A stretch of DNA of 64,000 nt. Source: Pseudomonas mucoides. GTDB taxonomy: Bacteria > Pseudomonadota > Gammaproteobacteria > Pseudomonadales > Pseudomonadaceae. Below the pieces are notes generated by a model. It saw only the letters and a program-made list of their open reading frames with translations, ran no database searches and was not told where the DNA came from. The stretch lies in NCBI RefSeq assembly GCF_015461845.1, contig NZ_JACOPW010000005.1:372001-436000 (forward strand), read 5' to 3'. A program made the position numbers and the translations under genes. Below, one piece after another: positions 16,034 to 25,800 of this stretch (positions are counted from its first letter, which is position 1; the number at the start of each line of letters is the position of its first letter).

Positions 16034-18380
16034 CTGGAACCCATAGATCAAGCAGCGCGGCCAGTTCTTCTCGGCGGAAAGGCTTGGCCAGGTAGTCGCT
16101 CATGCCCGCCGCGCGGCAGCGTTCGCGTTCCTCGGACATGGCGTTGGCGGTCAGCGCGACGATGGGCAGTTGCGGCCAGCGTCCGCTGCGACGAATTTGC
16201 CGGCTGGCTTCGTAGCCGTCCATCACCGGCATGTTGCAGTCCATCAGCACCAGATCGAAGTCGCTTTGCTCCAGTTGATCCAGCGCTTCGGCCCCATGAG
16301 CGGCGACGATGACCTCGCAGCCCAATTTGCCGAGCATGCCTTTGGCGACCAATTGATTGACCGGGTTGTCCTCGACCAGCAATACCCGTCCGCGCCGCTG
16401 GTGGGGAAGGGCTTCGATCCGCGCGCCATTGATCATCGTGGTTTCTGGCTGCAAGATCCGCCGCAAGGTCTGGTACAGCGCATTGCGTGCCAGCGGCCGT
16501 GCCTGTTGCTGCAAGGGCGCGAGGGCACTCGCCTGTTCGCTGGGCATGAAGTTGCCATAAGCGGTCACCAGCAGAATCGGCGCGTCAAGGGTGGGGCGCA
16601 GGCCAAACAGGCATTCGGGGCAGTCGGTGATCAAGACATCAGGTTCAAGTCCGAGCAGCGAGTCATCGATGGAACGCTGTTGATAGTCGAGTCCCCACGC
16701 CGGCAGCAGGGTTTTCAGCAGCTCGGCCAGACCGCTGCTGGCCGCGGTGATCGCAATGATCTTGCCGGACAGCGGTGCCGGGGATACGGCGCGAGTGTGA
16801 GCGGACAGCGGCAGCTCGGCGCAGAACTGACTGCCAAAACCGGCTTCCGAGCTGATCGTCAGGCGTCCCTGCATGGCTTCGCAGAGGTTATAGGTCAGGG
16901 CCAGGCCCAGCCCTGTACCGCCGAACTGCCGGGTAATACCGGCGCCGGCCTGGGTAAAGGGCTGGAAGATCTTGACCTGGGCATCGTGGGCGATCCCGAT
17001 GCCGGTGTCGCAGACTTCGATTCTGACCCCCTCTTCGAAGGCAGACAGACGCAAATCGACCCGACCGAAGCGAGTGAACTTGAGCGCATTGGACAACAGG
17101 TTGCTGACGATCTGCCGCACCCGGGTCGGGTCCCCCAGCACCAGTGCCGGAAATTGTGGATCGATCAGGCACGTCAACTCCACGCTCGGCGCCGCATTCT
17201 GGGAGAGCAGGTTGGCGGTGTCTTCAACCAGCGCGCCAAGGTCGAACGGAATGTGTTCGAGTTCCAGTTGCCCGGCATCGAATTTCGACAGGTCGAGAAT
17301 ATCGTTGAGCAGCTCCACCAGCACTTTGCCCGAGTCGTGGGCGATCGACAGTTGTTGCTGCTGTTCGGCCGTGAGCGGGCCGTCCAGCGACAGCGCGATC
17401 ATTCCCAACAGACCATTGAGAGGGGTGCGGATTTCATGGCTCATGTTGGCCAGAAAGACCGAGCGTGCTTCAGCCATCTCGATGGCCGTGGTGCGCGCGA
17501 CTTCAAGTTCCTGATTGGATTGGCTGAGCCGGGCATTGATCGCCTTGAGTTCGGCCGTGCGTGCCGAAACGATGTTTTCCAGTTGACTGAGGTAGTCGGT
17601 CAGACGGTTTTCGGCGTTGCGTCGTTGCTGGATCTCGGTGGCGATGTTTTCGAATTGTTGGTTGGCGACTTTGACCAGCACACCGATTTCATCGTTTTCA
17701 TGCCCCGCCGGGTATTCCAGCCAGGTCGGCTGCGCACTGCGCGGATCGCGGCCACTGAGTTCGCGGATGACCCGCACCAGGGGCTTGGTCAGCATCACGT
17801 AGAACAGCGCCAGCAGAATGCCTGTCAGGATCAGGCTTCGGGCGAAGCCGTTGAGCAACGTCACTTCGGCCCGGCGCAGGAAGCGGCTGCCGAAGGCGTA
17901 GGTGTCGACTTCCAGTTGCAAGGTCCCGAGTGATTCGTTGGGCAGGTGATCGAGAAACAGACGGTCTTCGAACTGCCGATTGGCGCCGAACAGGAAATCG
18001 CTGATGACTCGATAGCCACTTTGCGCGCTTGGGCGTTTGACGCTGGCCAGCACGGTATTGTTGTTGTCGGTCAGTTTCGCGCTGAGGATCGCCGGTGAGC
18101 GCACCAGGCCCATGGTCAGTTCCTGGGCGAGTTCGGCGTCGATGTTGTAGGCGATGCGCGAGGCAGGGTTGTGGCTGATTTCCAGCAAAGACAGTATTTC
18201 GCGGTTGATGGAGGCGTCTTCGCTGGCATAATCGATGCCTATTTGCAGCAGGCTGAGCAGCGTGCCCAGAATGAAACCGACCAGCACAGTAAGCCTGGCT
18301 TGCTTGTATGACAGCCGGTGGGTGAATTTGATGTCCATGGGGTGTTGAACCACTTCCGTTTCCTTTCGCTGCTCAAGCAT
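16017..18380 (-). CDS. sagS: SagS-like hybrid sensor histidine kinase
   Basis: A 787-residue hybrid kinase. TM1 (about 30-50) and TM2 (about 180-200) enclose a periplasmic sensor of about 130 residues. A HAMP-like region and a coiled coil (about 200-300) lead to HisKA with His about 315 (MSHEIRTPLNGLLGM), HATPase (IVSNLLSNALKFT; GTGLGL), a degenerate middle domain, and a C-terminal receiver with phospho-acceptor Asp about 714 (LVLMDCNMPVMDG). Length, domain order and linkage to ospR-gpx match SagS, which feeds the HptB/Gac and BfiSR pathways controlling attachment and biofilm tolerance. An alternative ATG at 18338 would remove 14 residues. Confidence 0.85.
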   Translation of the reverse strand: MLEQRKETEVVQHPMDIKFTHRLSYKQARLTVLVGFILGTLLSLLQIGIDYASEDASINREILSLLEISHNPASRIAYNIDAELAQELTMGLVRSPAILSAKLTDNNNTVLASVKRPSAQSGYRVISDFLFGANRQFEDRLFLDHLPNESLGTLQLEVDTYAFGSRFLRRAEVTLLNGFARSLILTGILLALFYVMLTKPLVRVIRELSGRDPRSAQPTWLEYPAGHENDEIGVLVKVANQQFENIATEIQQRRNAENRLTDYLSQLENIVSARTAELKAINARLSQSNQELEVARTTAIEMAEARSVFLANMSHEIRTPLNGLLGMIALSLDGPLTAEQQQQLSIAHDSGKVLVELLNDILDLSKFDAGQLELEHIPFDLGALVEDTANLLSQNAAPSVELTCLIDPQFPALVLGDPTRVRQIVSNLLSNALKFTRFGRVDLRLSAFEEGVRIEVCDTGIGIAHDAQVKIFQPFTQAGAGITRQFGGTGLGLALTYNLCEAMQGRLTISSEAGFGSQFCAELPLSAHTRAVSPAPLSGKIIAITAASSGLAELLKTLLPAWGLDYQQRSIDDSLLGLEPDVLITDCPECLFGLRPTLDAPILLVTAYGNFMPSEQASALAPLQQQARPLARNALYQTLRRILQPETTMINGARIEALPHQRRGRVLLVEDNPVNQLVAKGMLGKLGCEVIVAAHGAEALDQLEQSDFDLVLMDCNMPVMDGYEASRQIRRSGRWPQLPIVALTANAMSEERERCRAAGMSDYLAKPFRREELAALLDLWVPATTVP

Positions 18381-18504
18381 AGTCGATCATGCATGGATTC
18401 CGATGTTCTCGCGAACCCCTGAGCAGGGGATGAACCGGGCACTGAACGCTGTGTATTCGTCGCTGTATCGCCATCATCACTGTGAATGTGCCCGAGGAGA
18501 AGAC

Positions 18505-19395
18505 GTGGACGCCCGATTGAATGCTTTTCTTGAACGCGCCGATGCTGTTTTGGCCCGTATCGAGCCGCTGCTGCCCGCACCTCGGCAAGCCATCGACTGG
18601 AATCAATGCCTGGCCGCACGCTGGCAACGCGAGGGGCGCAGCGGTTTTCTGCTGCCGCTGCACGTCAGCCTCGACATGCGCCTGTCTGACCTGATCGGCG
18701 TCGACCGGCAACTGGAGCAACTGGGGCGAAATACCCAACAGTTCCTCGACGGCATGCCGGCCAACCACGCGTTGCTCTGGGGCTCGCGCGGCACCGGTAA
18801 ATCGTCGCTGGTGCGGGCCTTGCTGGCCGAACACGCCCAGGCCGGTTTGCGCCTGATCGAGATCGAGCGCGATCACCTGGCGGACCTGCCGCGTGTGGTC
18901 GAGCAAATCGCCAAGTTGCCGCAGCGCTTTGTGCTGTTCTGCGATGACCTGTCGTTCGAGGCGGGCGAGGGCGATTATCGCGTACTCAAGAGCGTGCTCG
19001 ACGGCTCCCTCGAACAAGCGCCGGACAACGTTCTGCTGTACGCCACGTCCAACCGCCGTCACCTGGTGCCGGAAAAGGAAAGCGATAACGAAAACTGGAA
19101 ACGCGTCGACGGTGAACTGCACCCCAGCGAGGCGGTGGAAGACAAGATCGCGCTGTCGGACCGCTTCGGCCTGTGGCTGTCGTTTTATCCGTTTACTCAG
19201 GAACATTTCCTCAACGTCGTCGAACACTGGATCGGTCAACTGGCCGGCAAGGCCGGGCTTGAGTGGCAGCGTGACGACGAGCTGGACATCCTCGCGGTGC
19301 GTTGGGCAGGAGGCCGAGGCAATCGCAATGGACGTTGCGCTTATCAATTTGCCCGCTATTGGGTCGGGCTCAAGCTGTTGGAGCACAAAGCATGA
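18505..19395 (+). CDS. DUF815 AAA+ ATPase
   Basis: A 296-residue P-loop ATPase of the DUF815 family. Walker A is GSRGTGKSSLVRALL (about residues 93-107), Walker B RFVLFCDDLSFE (about 140-150), sensor-1-like LLYATSNRRHL, and sensor-2 region GRGNRNGRCAYQFARYW. The function of the family is unknown; members look like MoxR/AAA+ remodelers. GAGGAG at 18494-18499 favours the GTG at 18505; in-frame upstream starts such as the ATG at 18430 would add 25 residues. The stop overlaps the msrC start (ATGA), so the two are co-translated. It is divergent from sagS. Confidence 0.82.
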   Translation: MDARLNAFLERADAVLARIEPLLPAPRQAIDWNQCLAARWQREGRSGFLLPLHVSLDMRLSDLIGVDRQLEQLGRNTQQFLDGMPANHALLWGSRGTGKSSLVRALLAEHAQAGLRLIEIERDHLADLPRVVEQIAKLPQRFVLFCDDLSFEAGEGDYRVLKSVLDGSLEQAPDNVLLYATSNRRHLVPEKESDNENWKRVDGELHPSEAVEDKIALSDRFGLWLSFYPFTQEHFLNVVEHWIGQLAGKAGLEWQRDDELDILAVRWAGGRGNRNGRCAYQFARYWVGLKLLEHKA

Positions 19396-19874
19396 TTGAT
19401 TTACAGAAGAGCGGCCAAGGGCTGGATGGTTACGGCATGTTGTGGGCGCAGCTGGAATCGTTGCTGGCGGACGAGCGTGATTTCATTGCCAACGCTGCAC
19501 AGTTCTCGGCGTTCCTGTTCAACCAGCTCGACGATTTGAACTGGGCCGGCTTCTACCTCAACCGCAACGAAGAACTGGTACTCGGTCCGTTCCAGGGGCA
19601 AATCGCCTGCGTGCGGATTCCGTTCGGCCGCGGTGTGTGCGGGACGGCAGCGTCGACCTTGCAGACTCAATTGGTTGAAGACGTGCATGCTTTTCCCGGA
19701 CATATCGCGTGCGACAGCGCATCGAACAGCGAACTGGTTGTGCCGCTGGTCAAGGACGGTCGACTGATCGGCGTGCTCGACCTCGACAGCCCGAAACTGG
19801 CGCGGTTTACCGCAGAAGATCAGGCCGGTATCGAGCGCCTGGCGGCGATTTTCCTGCGCCTGACCGATTGCTGA
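19392..19874 (+). CDS. msrC: Free methionine-(R)-sulfoxide reductase (GAF domain)
   Basis: A 160-residue single-GAF protein. The three cysteines of the fRMsr family are all present with the E. coli spacing: IACVRIP, GRGVCGTAA and GHIACDSAS (intervals 10 and 24, as in Cys84/94/118). It reduces free L-methionine-(R)-sulfoxide, complementing MsrB acting on protein-bound residues. The start is translationally coupled to the upstream ATPase. The 3' end abuts the convergent HD-GYP gene (stop at 19875). Confidence 0.92.
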   Translation: MIDLQKSGQGLDGYGMLWAQLESLLADERDFIANAAQFSAFLFNQLDDLNWAGFYLNRNEELVLGPFQGQIACVRIPFGRGVCGTAASTLQTQLVEDVHAFPGHIACDSASNSELVVPLVKDGRLIGVLDLDSPKLARFTAEDQAGIERLAAIFLRLTDC

Positions 19875-22823
19875 TCAAGCACTCAAGCCTGCCTTGACCA
19901 GCAGGCTGGTCGGGTCGACGGCGTCAATCTGCTGCGGATCGAGGAATCGTTCTGCGTACTGCAGATAAATGCGCGCCTGGACGAACAGCCCGAACAGTTC
20001 CGGGTCAATGTGGGCGTCACGGCACATGTTGGCCATGATGCCCAAGGCCTCGCTCAAGGTTTTGGCCTTCTTGTACGGGCGATCGGCGGCGGTCAGCGCT
20101 TCGAAGATATCGGCAATCGCCATCATGCGCGCCGGCAGGCTCATTTCTTCGCGCTTCAACTGTTTGGGATAACCGGTACCGTCCATTTTCTCGTGATGGC
20201 CGCCGGCGATTTCCGCGACGTTGTCGAGGTGGCTGGGGAAGGGCAGGCGGCTGAGCATCAGGATCGTCTGCACCATGTGATGATTGATGATGTAGCGCTC
20301 CTCGCGAGTCAGCGTGCCTCGGGTGATGCTCAGGTTATAGAGTTCGCCCCGGTTGTATTTGTACGGCGGTACATCGAGCTTGAAACCCCACGGATTGTCA
20401 GCCGGAATCAGCTCGTTTTCGGCGCGTTCGAGCAGGTGTTCGGGTTTGTCCGCCAACAAGGGTTCGCTGACCGGCAGCGTCGGGGCCGGTGTGCGTGCCT
20501 GGCGGCGATTCTCTTCCCATGAAACCCCAAGTCGATCATCCAGCGTACGAGTCCAGGTGCGTTGAGCAATGCCGCGCAAGCGTTGCAGGTCGGCTTCGGC
20601 CATGGCCTCGCCGCCCAGATTGCAGTGGGCGACGAACGCGAAATCATCGTCCAGCCCCGCCAGGCTCGCATTGCGTAATTCGGCCAGCTGACGTTCGTCA
20701 CCGCCCTGGGCGATGGCCTGCCAGTAGTTGATCCAGGCATCGCGCTTGAGCACTTCGAAACGCGTGCGGATTTCGTGGATGCGGTCGTTCAGGGTTTCAA
20801 GCTTGGTGGCTTTATCAACCACATATTCCGGGGTGGTGACCTTGCCGCAGTCATGCAGCCACGCCGCGATGTGCAGGGCTTCCCATTCATCTTCCGTCGG
20901 GTGATAACCGCTGAAGGCCGGCTCCTGACTGGCCGCGGCAGCCTCGGCGAGCATCAGCGTCAATTCCGGCACTCTCTGACAATGCCCGCCGGTGTAAGGG
21001 CTTTTGGCATCGATGGCGCCAGCCAGCAGTTGAATGAAAGAGTCCAGCAGCTGCTTCTGCCTGGCTTGCAAACGCTGGCTTTCAATACTTACCGCCGCCG
21101 CGCCAGACACCGCCTGGAGAAACGCGATACGGTCCGGGCGCAGCTTTTCCAGGTCGCTTTGTGCGCCGCTGTCGGCCAGCAAAAGGACCAGCAGGCCGAC
21201 GGTTTCGTTATGCCGATTGTGCAGCCGGATACCGATCAGGTGAACCCGTGGACATTCCAGCGCCAGCAGCACCTTTTGCAGATCGGCTGCGTTTTCGAAG
21301 CCCAGGCTGGTGACCACATTGTCGGCGCTGGACAACTGCTGCATCCACTGAGGGCTCTGTGAACCCTGGAGTTCGTAACCTTGAATACCAAACGTCGACA
21401 ACGCCTGAGAGGTCTCGTTGATCACCAGACCGTGGGGCTCCATGCGGTCGCCGTCCTGCTCGCGCAGGTAAATCAGGCCCGCCTGGGCCTGCCCGATCTT
21501 CACGGTTTCGAACAGCACCCGTTGCAGCAACGGGGCGAAACGAGTCTCGGCGCTCAAGCTGTCAGAGATCTGGAAAAAGCTCGCGAGGGTGTCCTTCATG
21601 CGCGTCATCGACACGCTCAGTTGGTCGACTTCCAGCACGGGGGAGCGTCGGCTGACGGGAAAGTTGAAGTTGAAACTGCGGATCGCATCGGCTTCTTGCA
21701 CGAGTGAACGTAAGGGTTTGACCAGAATTCTGGAGGTGAGCCACCCCAGCGGCAGGCACAGCAACAACGTTGCCAGCGTGATCAACGCCCCTTGCCAGCG
21801 CATGCGGTAGGCATCGACCAGTAATTCATCTTCGGGCACTAACAGCGCCAACTGCAATCCTTGCGGCCCGCCTTCCTGCATGCTGCTGCGGGCCACAATC
21901 CATTCGCGACCGGCGGCGTCCAGGCGATTTCCCTCGGACGGATGGGTGAGCAGGGCACCGAGTGCCGGATTCAGATCGGCCGCCTTGATCAAGCGTGCGG
22001 TCTGGTCGTCGACGATCAGACGGCTGCTGTCGGGATAGGCAACGGCATTGCCCTCGGCATCGAACAGCACGATTTCGGTATGCGGGGTCACCACATGTTT
22101 GGCCAGCGTCGCCGACAGTTCGGCGAGGGTCAGGTCGGCGCCCATCACCGCATTTTCGCCGCTGCGCCGGGCTAGCGTCGTCCCGACATGGTGAGTGGAG
22201 AAAAAGACATAGGGTTCGGTGGTGATCTGGCCCTCATCGCTGCGAGCACTGGTAAACCAGGCGCGTTTGCGCGGATCGTAGGTTTCTTCAGGGTTATCCT
22301 GGCGGCTGACGAGCGCCAGGTTTTGATCAAAAAACAACGACTGGGACCGCACCTTCCCGGCACCGGAAGGCTGTTCAATGCTCCAGACCTGATAGGCCGC
22401 ATTCTCCGGGGCATTGGTGAGCGTTCTCAGGGCGGGGGTGCGCAGGGGGCGTACCATGAAAAAGTCGCCATTGCCGTATCCCAGGTACAGCGAGGCCAGG
22501 TTGGGATTGTCTTTGAGCGACTGGCTAAAGGGTTTCAGCAGCGCGAGCCGTTGCTCCAGCGCGGGCGCCTCGGTCGCCGGGTTGTCCGCCAGCAGGCTCA
22601 ACAGATGGCGAATCGGTTCATAAGTGCCCTGCAGGTCCAGCCGGACATCCTGTTCGATGCGGTTGAACAGTTTTTCACTGCTGGACAAGATGATCTGCGT
22701 GGTTTGCCGGTAATTGAAAATGCCCAGCACCACGCCCGTGAGTAGCAGCAGGAAGGTAAACATCACGCTGATATGGACGTGCAGCGGAAACCTGCGTGGA
22801 TCGGGGCGCAGTGGGTTGGACAT
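19875..22823 (-). CDS. Membrane HD-GYP phosphodiesterase with Cache, HAMP and GAF regions
   Basis: A 982-residue sensor. TM1 (about 15-37), a large dCache-type periplasmic domain (about 38-340), TM2 (about 345-365), a HAMP region, a GAF-like region (about 440-590), then HD-GYP. The HD pair is at 657-658 (WLHDCGK) and the signature HHEKMDGTGYP ends at 886. The HD-to-GYP distance is about 230 residues, whereas ordinary HD-GYP domains have roughly 60, so an insertion of about 165 residues lies between VVDKATKLE (about 670) and RGTLTREERYIINHH (about 835). All key metal and GYP residues are kept, so c-di-GMP hydrolysis is plausible. ATG 22823 has GGAGAG upstream. The ligand is unknown. Confidence 0.87.
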   Translation of the reverse strand: MSNPLRPDPRRFPLHVHISVMFTFLLLLTGVVLGIFNYRQTTQIILSSSEKLFNRIEQDVRLDLQGTYEPIRHLLSLLADNPATEAPALEQRLALLKPFSQSLKDNPNLASLYLGYGNGDFFMVRPLRTPALRTLTNAPENAAYQVWSIEQPSGAGKVRSQSLFFDQNLALVSRQDNPEETYDPRKRAWFTSARSDEGQITTEPYVFFSTHHVGTTLARRSGENAVMGADLTLAELSATLAKHVVTPHTEIVLFDAEGNAVAYPDSSRLIVDDQTARLIKAADLNPALGALLTHPSEGNRLDAAGREWIVARSSMQEGGPQGLQLALLVPEDELLVDAYRMRWQGALITLATLLLCLPLGWLTSRILVKPLRSLVQEADAIRSFNFNFPVSRRSPVLEVDQLSVSMTRMKDTLASFFQISDSLSAETRFAPLLQRVLFETVKIGQAQAGLIYLREQDGDRMEPHGLVINETSQALSTFGIQGYELQGSQSPQWMQQLSSADNVVTSLGFENAADLQKVLLALECPRVHLIGIRLHNRHNETVGLLVLLLADSGAQSDLEKLRPDRIAFLQAVSGAAAVSIESQRLQARQKQLLDSFIQLLAGAIDAKSPYTGGHCQRVPELTLMLAEAAAASQEPAFSGYHPTEDEWEALHIAAWLHDCGKVTTPEYVVDKATKLETLNDRIHEIRTRFEVLKRDAWINYWQAIAQGGDERQLAELRNASLAGLDDDFAFVAHCNLGGEAMAEADLQRLRGIAQRTWTRTLDDRLGVSWEENRRQARTPAPTLPVSEPLLADKPEHLLERAENELIPADNPWGFKLDVPPYKYNRGELYNLSITRGTLTREERYIINHHMVQTILMLSRLPFPSHLDNVAEIAGGHHEKMDGTGYPKQLKREEMSLPARMMAIADIFEALTAADRPYKKAKTLSEALGIMANMCRDAHIDPELFGLFVQARIYLQYAERFLDPQQIDAVDPTSLLVKAGLSA

Positions 22824-22873
22824 TACTGGTCTCTCCGTGATGGTTAACACACTGCTCAGCCGTCCAAGCATAG

Positions 22874-25800
22874 TTAAGGCTCCATCGTTCTGCTCCTGTC
22901 GTTGTGCCCTATTTGTTGTTGCAAGGCGTGCTCCAGCTCGAGCATGGCGTGCTTGATGGCTTGGGTGCAGTCGGCTACGTTTTCGGGGTGGAACGCTTCA
23001 CGGCAGGCGCTTTCGAGCGCTTCGCAGCTGTCGATCAATCGACTCGCCTGGACGATGCGCGCCGCCCCCTTGATTTTGTGAGCGATATCGAGGAATGACT
23101 GGGGGTCTTTGCAGGGTGACAAATCCAGCAATTCCTGGCGGTCCAGACGATTGCTGTTCAGCACTTCGAGCAACAGACGTTGATCCAGCTTTGGATTGCC
23201 GCCGGTGAGCAGCTGCAGTCCTTCGAGGCTGAATGCGGGGCGGGCGATCGGTTTGACGCGTTCAATCCACAGTCTCAAGGCCGCGAGGCTGAGGGGCTTG
23301 AACAGGCAGTCGTCCATCCCCGCGTGTTTGCAGCGTTGTACTTCTTGCGGTTGTGCGTTGGCGGTGAAGCCCAGCAGGGTGCACGCCTCGCGCGACTGTT
23401 GCTGTTCGTATTGGCGAATCAGGCGGGCCAGTTCGTAGCCATTCATGACCGGCATGTTGCAATCGACAATCACCAGATCGAACAGCCCGTGCTTCCATGC
23501 CTCGAACCCGGTTTCGCCATCCGTTTCAGCGCAGTGGTGGTGCCCCAAAAACTCCAGTTGCTGGCACATGAGCAAGCGATTGGCCGGGTGATCGTCGACC
23601 ACCAGGACGTTCAACGGAGTTGAGGTAGGGTGAACAGTCGCTTCGACGGTTTTCGGTCTCAGGTCTGGCGGCAATGTCGTCAGGTGCAGCGCTATCTCGA
23701 CCTGCGTACCGGCACCGACCTGGCTACGCAACTGCAGACTGCCGCCCATCATCTCGCACAGCGTACGGCTGATCACCAGGCCTAACCCGGCGCCTCCTCG
23801 GGTCGACTGCGCGCTGTGGGTTGCCTGAGTGAATGGCTCGAACAAACGCTGTTGATCCTGCTCGCTGATGCCGATTCCGCTGTCCTGAACCTGCACGCGC
23901 AACAAAACCCGCTCGGGCTCGTCTGTGGCCTGCCACTCCACCACAATCCGCACCTGACCCTGTTCGGTAAACTTGATGGCGTTGCTGACCAGATTGGAAA
24001 GCACCTGCTTGAAGCGCATCGGGTCCAGCAACACATCGGGTGGCGGATGGGCGGGGCTCAAGTCCAGTAACAGATGCAGGTGTTTCTGTCGGGCGAGGCC
24101 GTCGAAGATCCTCACCACCGACGCTACCGTTTCACCCAGATGGACGCGCTCCGGATTCAGGCTCAAATGCCCGGATTCGATGCGCGCAATATCGAGAATG
24201 TCCCCGATCAGTTCCAGCAGGTCCTTCGCCGAGTGGTATGCGACGTCGATGGCGGGTCGGTCCGGATGAGCGGGTTCGATACGTTTGAGGGTCAGCTCCA
24301 GCATGCCGATGATTGCATTCATCGGGGTGCGAATCTCATGGCTCATGGTCGCCAGAAAAGTGCTTTTGGCTCTGTTCGCTTCATCGGCGCGTTCCTTGGC
24401 GGCTCGAAGGTCATCAAACAGTTGTCGCCGCTCGCTGATGTCAATCCAGCCACCAATGATGCCCTGTACTTCACCCTTCGAGTCCCGGTAAGGCAACACC
24501 CAGTGGTAAATCGTCAGTTTGCGACTGCCGATTTGCAACGTGCGATCGAGAATCAACGGTGCACCTTCGTTTACGACTCGCTGATAGTCAGACTCAAACT
24601 CCCGTGCCTCGAACGCGTTGCTCAAGTTGCCTTGAATGACACTTTTACCGATCACGTCTTCGTACTTTGCGCTGAAGGCTTCCAGGTAACTGTCGTTGCA
24701 GCTTTGCAGCACCCCCTGACGGTCCCGCACGTAGATCGGATGCGGCGTGCCGTTGACCAGCGATCGCATGAACTCAAGTTGGTCATTCAATGCGAGTTCA
24801 GCCGCCTGACGCTGTTTGATCTGACGACGCATGTAAGCGTTCCAGGCAACAGACATCAGCAGTAGCAGGCCAACCCCCAGCACCACCTGATAGAACACCC
24901 GGTGGTAGTTGCGCCAGGTGTTTTGCGATGTCGAGGCGTAACCCCGCCAGCGGCTGTTGATAATGCCCAGTTCTTGCGGGGTAATGCTCAGCAACGCCTT
25001 GTCGAGGATGGCGCTCAGTTCTTTGGCGTCGCGTCCGGTTGCTAGGGAAAACGCAGCCTGTTGCGTGCCAACGGTGGAACTGATCTGAAGCGTCTGCTCG
25101 AAGACTCTGGATGAGATGAAGTAGTTCGCAATCACCAGCGAGGTTACGGAGCCTTCAGCCTTGCCCTCTGACACCAGTTGCACGGCACTGAAGGTGTCGG
25201 GGGTTTCGATCAGAGTGAGGTTCGGGAACTCGAGACGCAGGTAATCCACCATCGGATTACCCTGGGCAATCGTCAGGCGTTTACCCGAAAACTGTGTGAG
25301 GTCGTTCGGACTGCCGGCCACTTTGCGCGTCAGCAGGACAAAAGAGTTTTCCAGATAAGGGCGGCTGAAATTCAGCAGCGTTTCACGGTGTGCGCTGGGC
25401 AGCAGGGCGGCAATCAGGTCGGTCTGATGCTGACCGATACGATCAATCATCTCGTCATCACTTCGGCTGCGTTGGATCTCGAAGCGCAAACCGGTGCGCA
25501 ACCTGATCAGTTCGAGCAGATCGGCAGCGACACCTCGAAAGTTGCCGTCGTTATCGAAAAATGTCAGCGGCGCAAACGCTTCATTGACCACCACGCGAAC
25601 CACCGGATGTTGCGCCAGCCAGCGTTCTTCGCGAGTGGTAAGTTGCAGTTTGTGATCGGTGAGAAGAATGTCGCTGCCTGCACTCCAGCGTTTGGCAATC
25701 TCTTCCCGCGAATGGGTGGGCGTGGCATTCAGTATCGTGTTGATGATCCCAAGCAGTTCCGGGTTGTTGCGGTGCACGGCAAAACTGAAGCCGTGGACTT

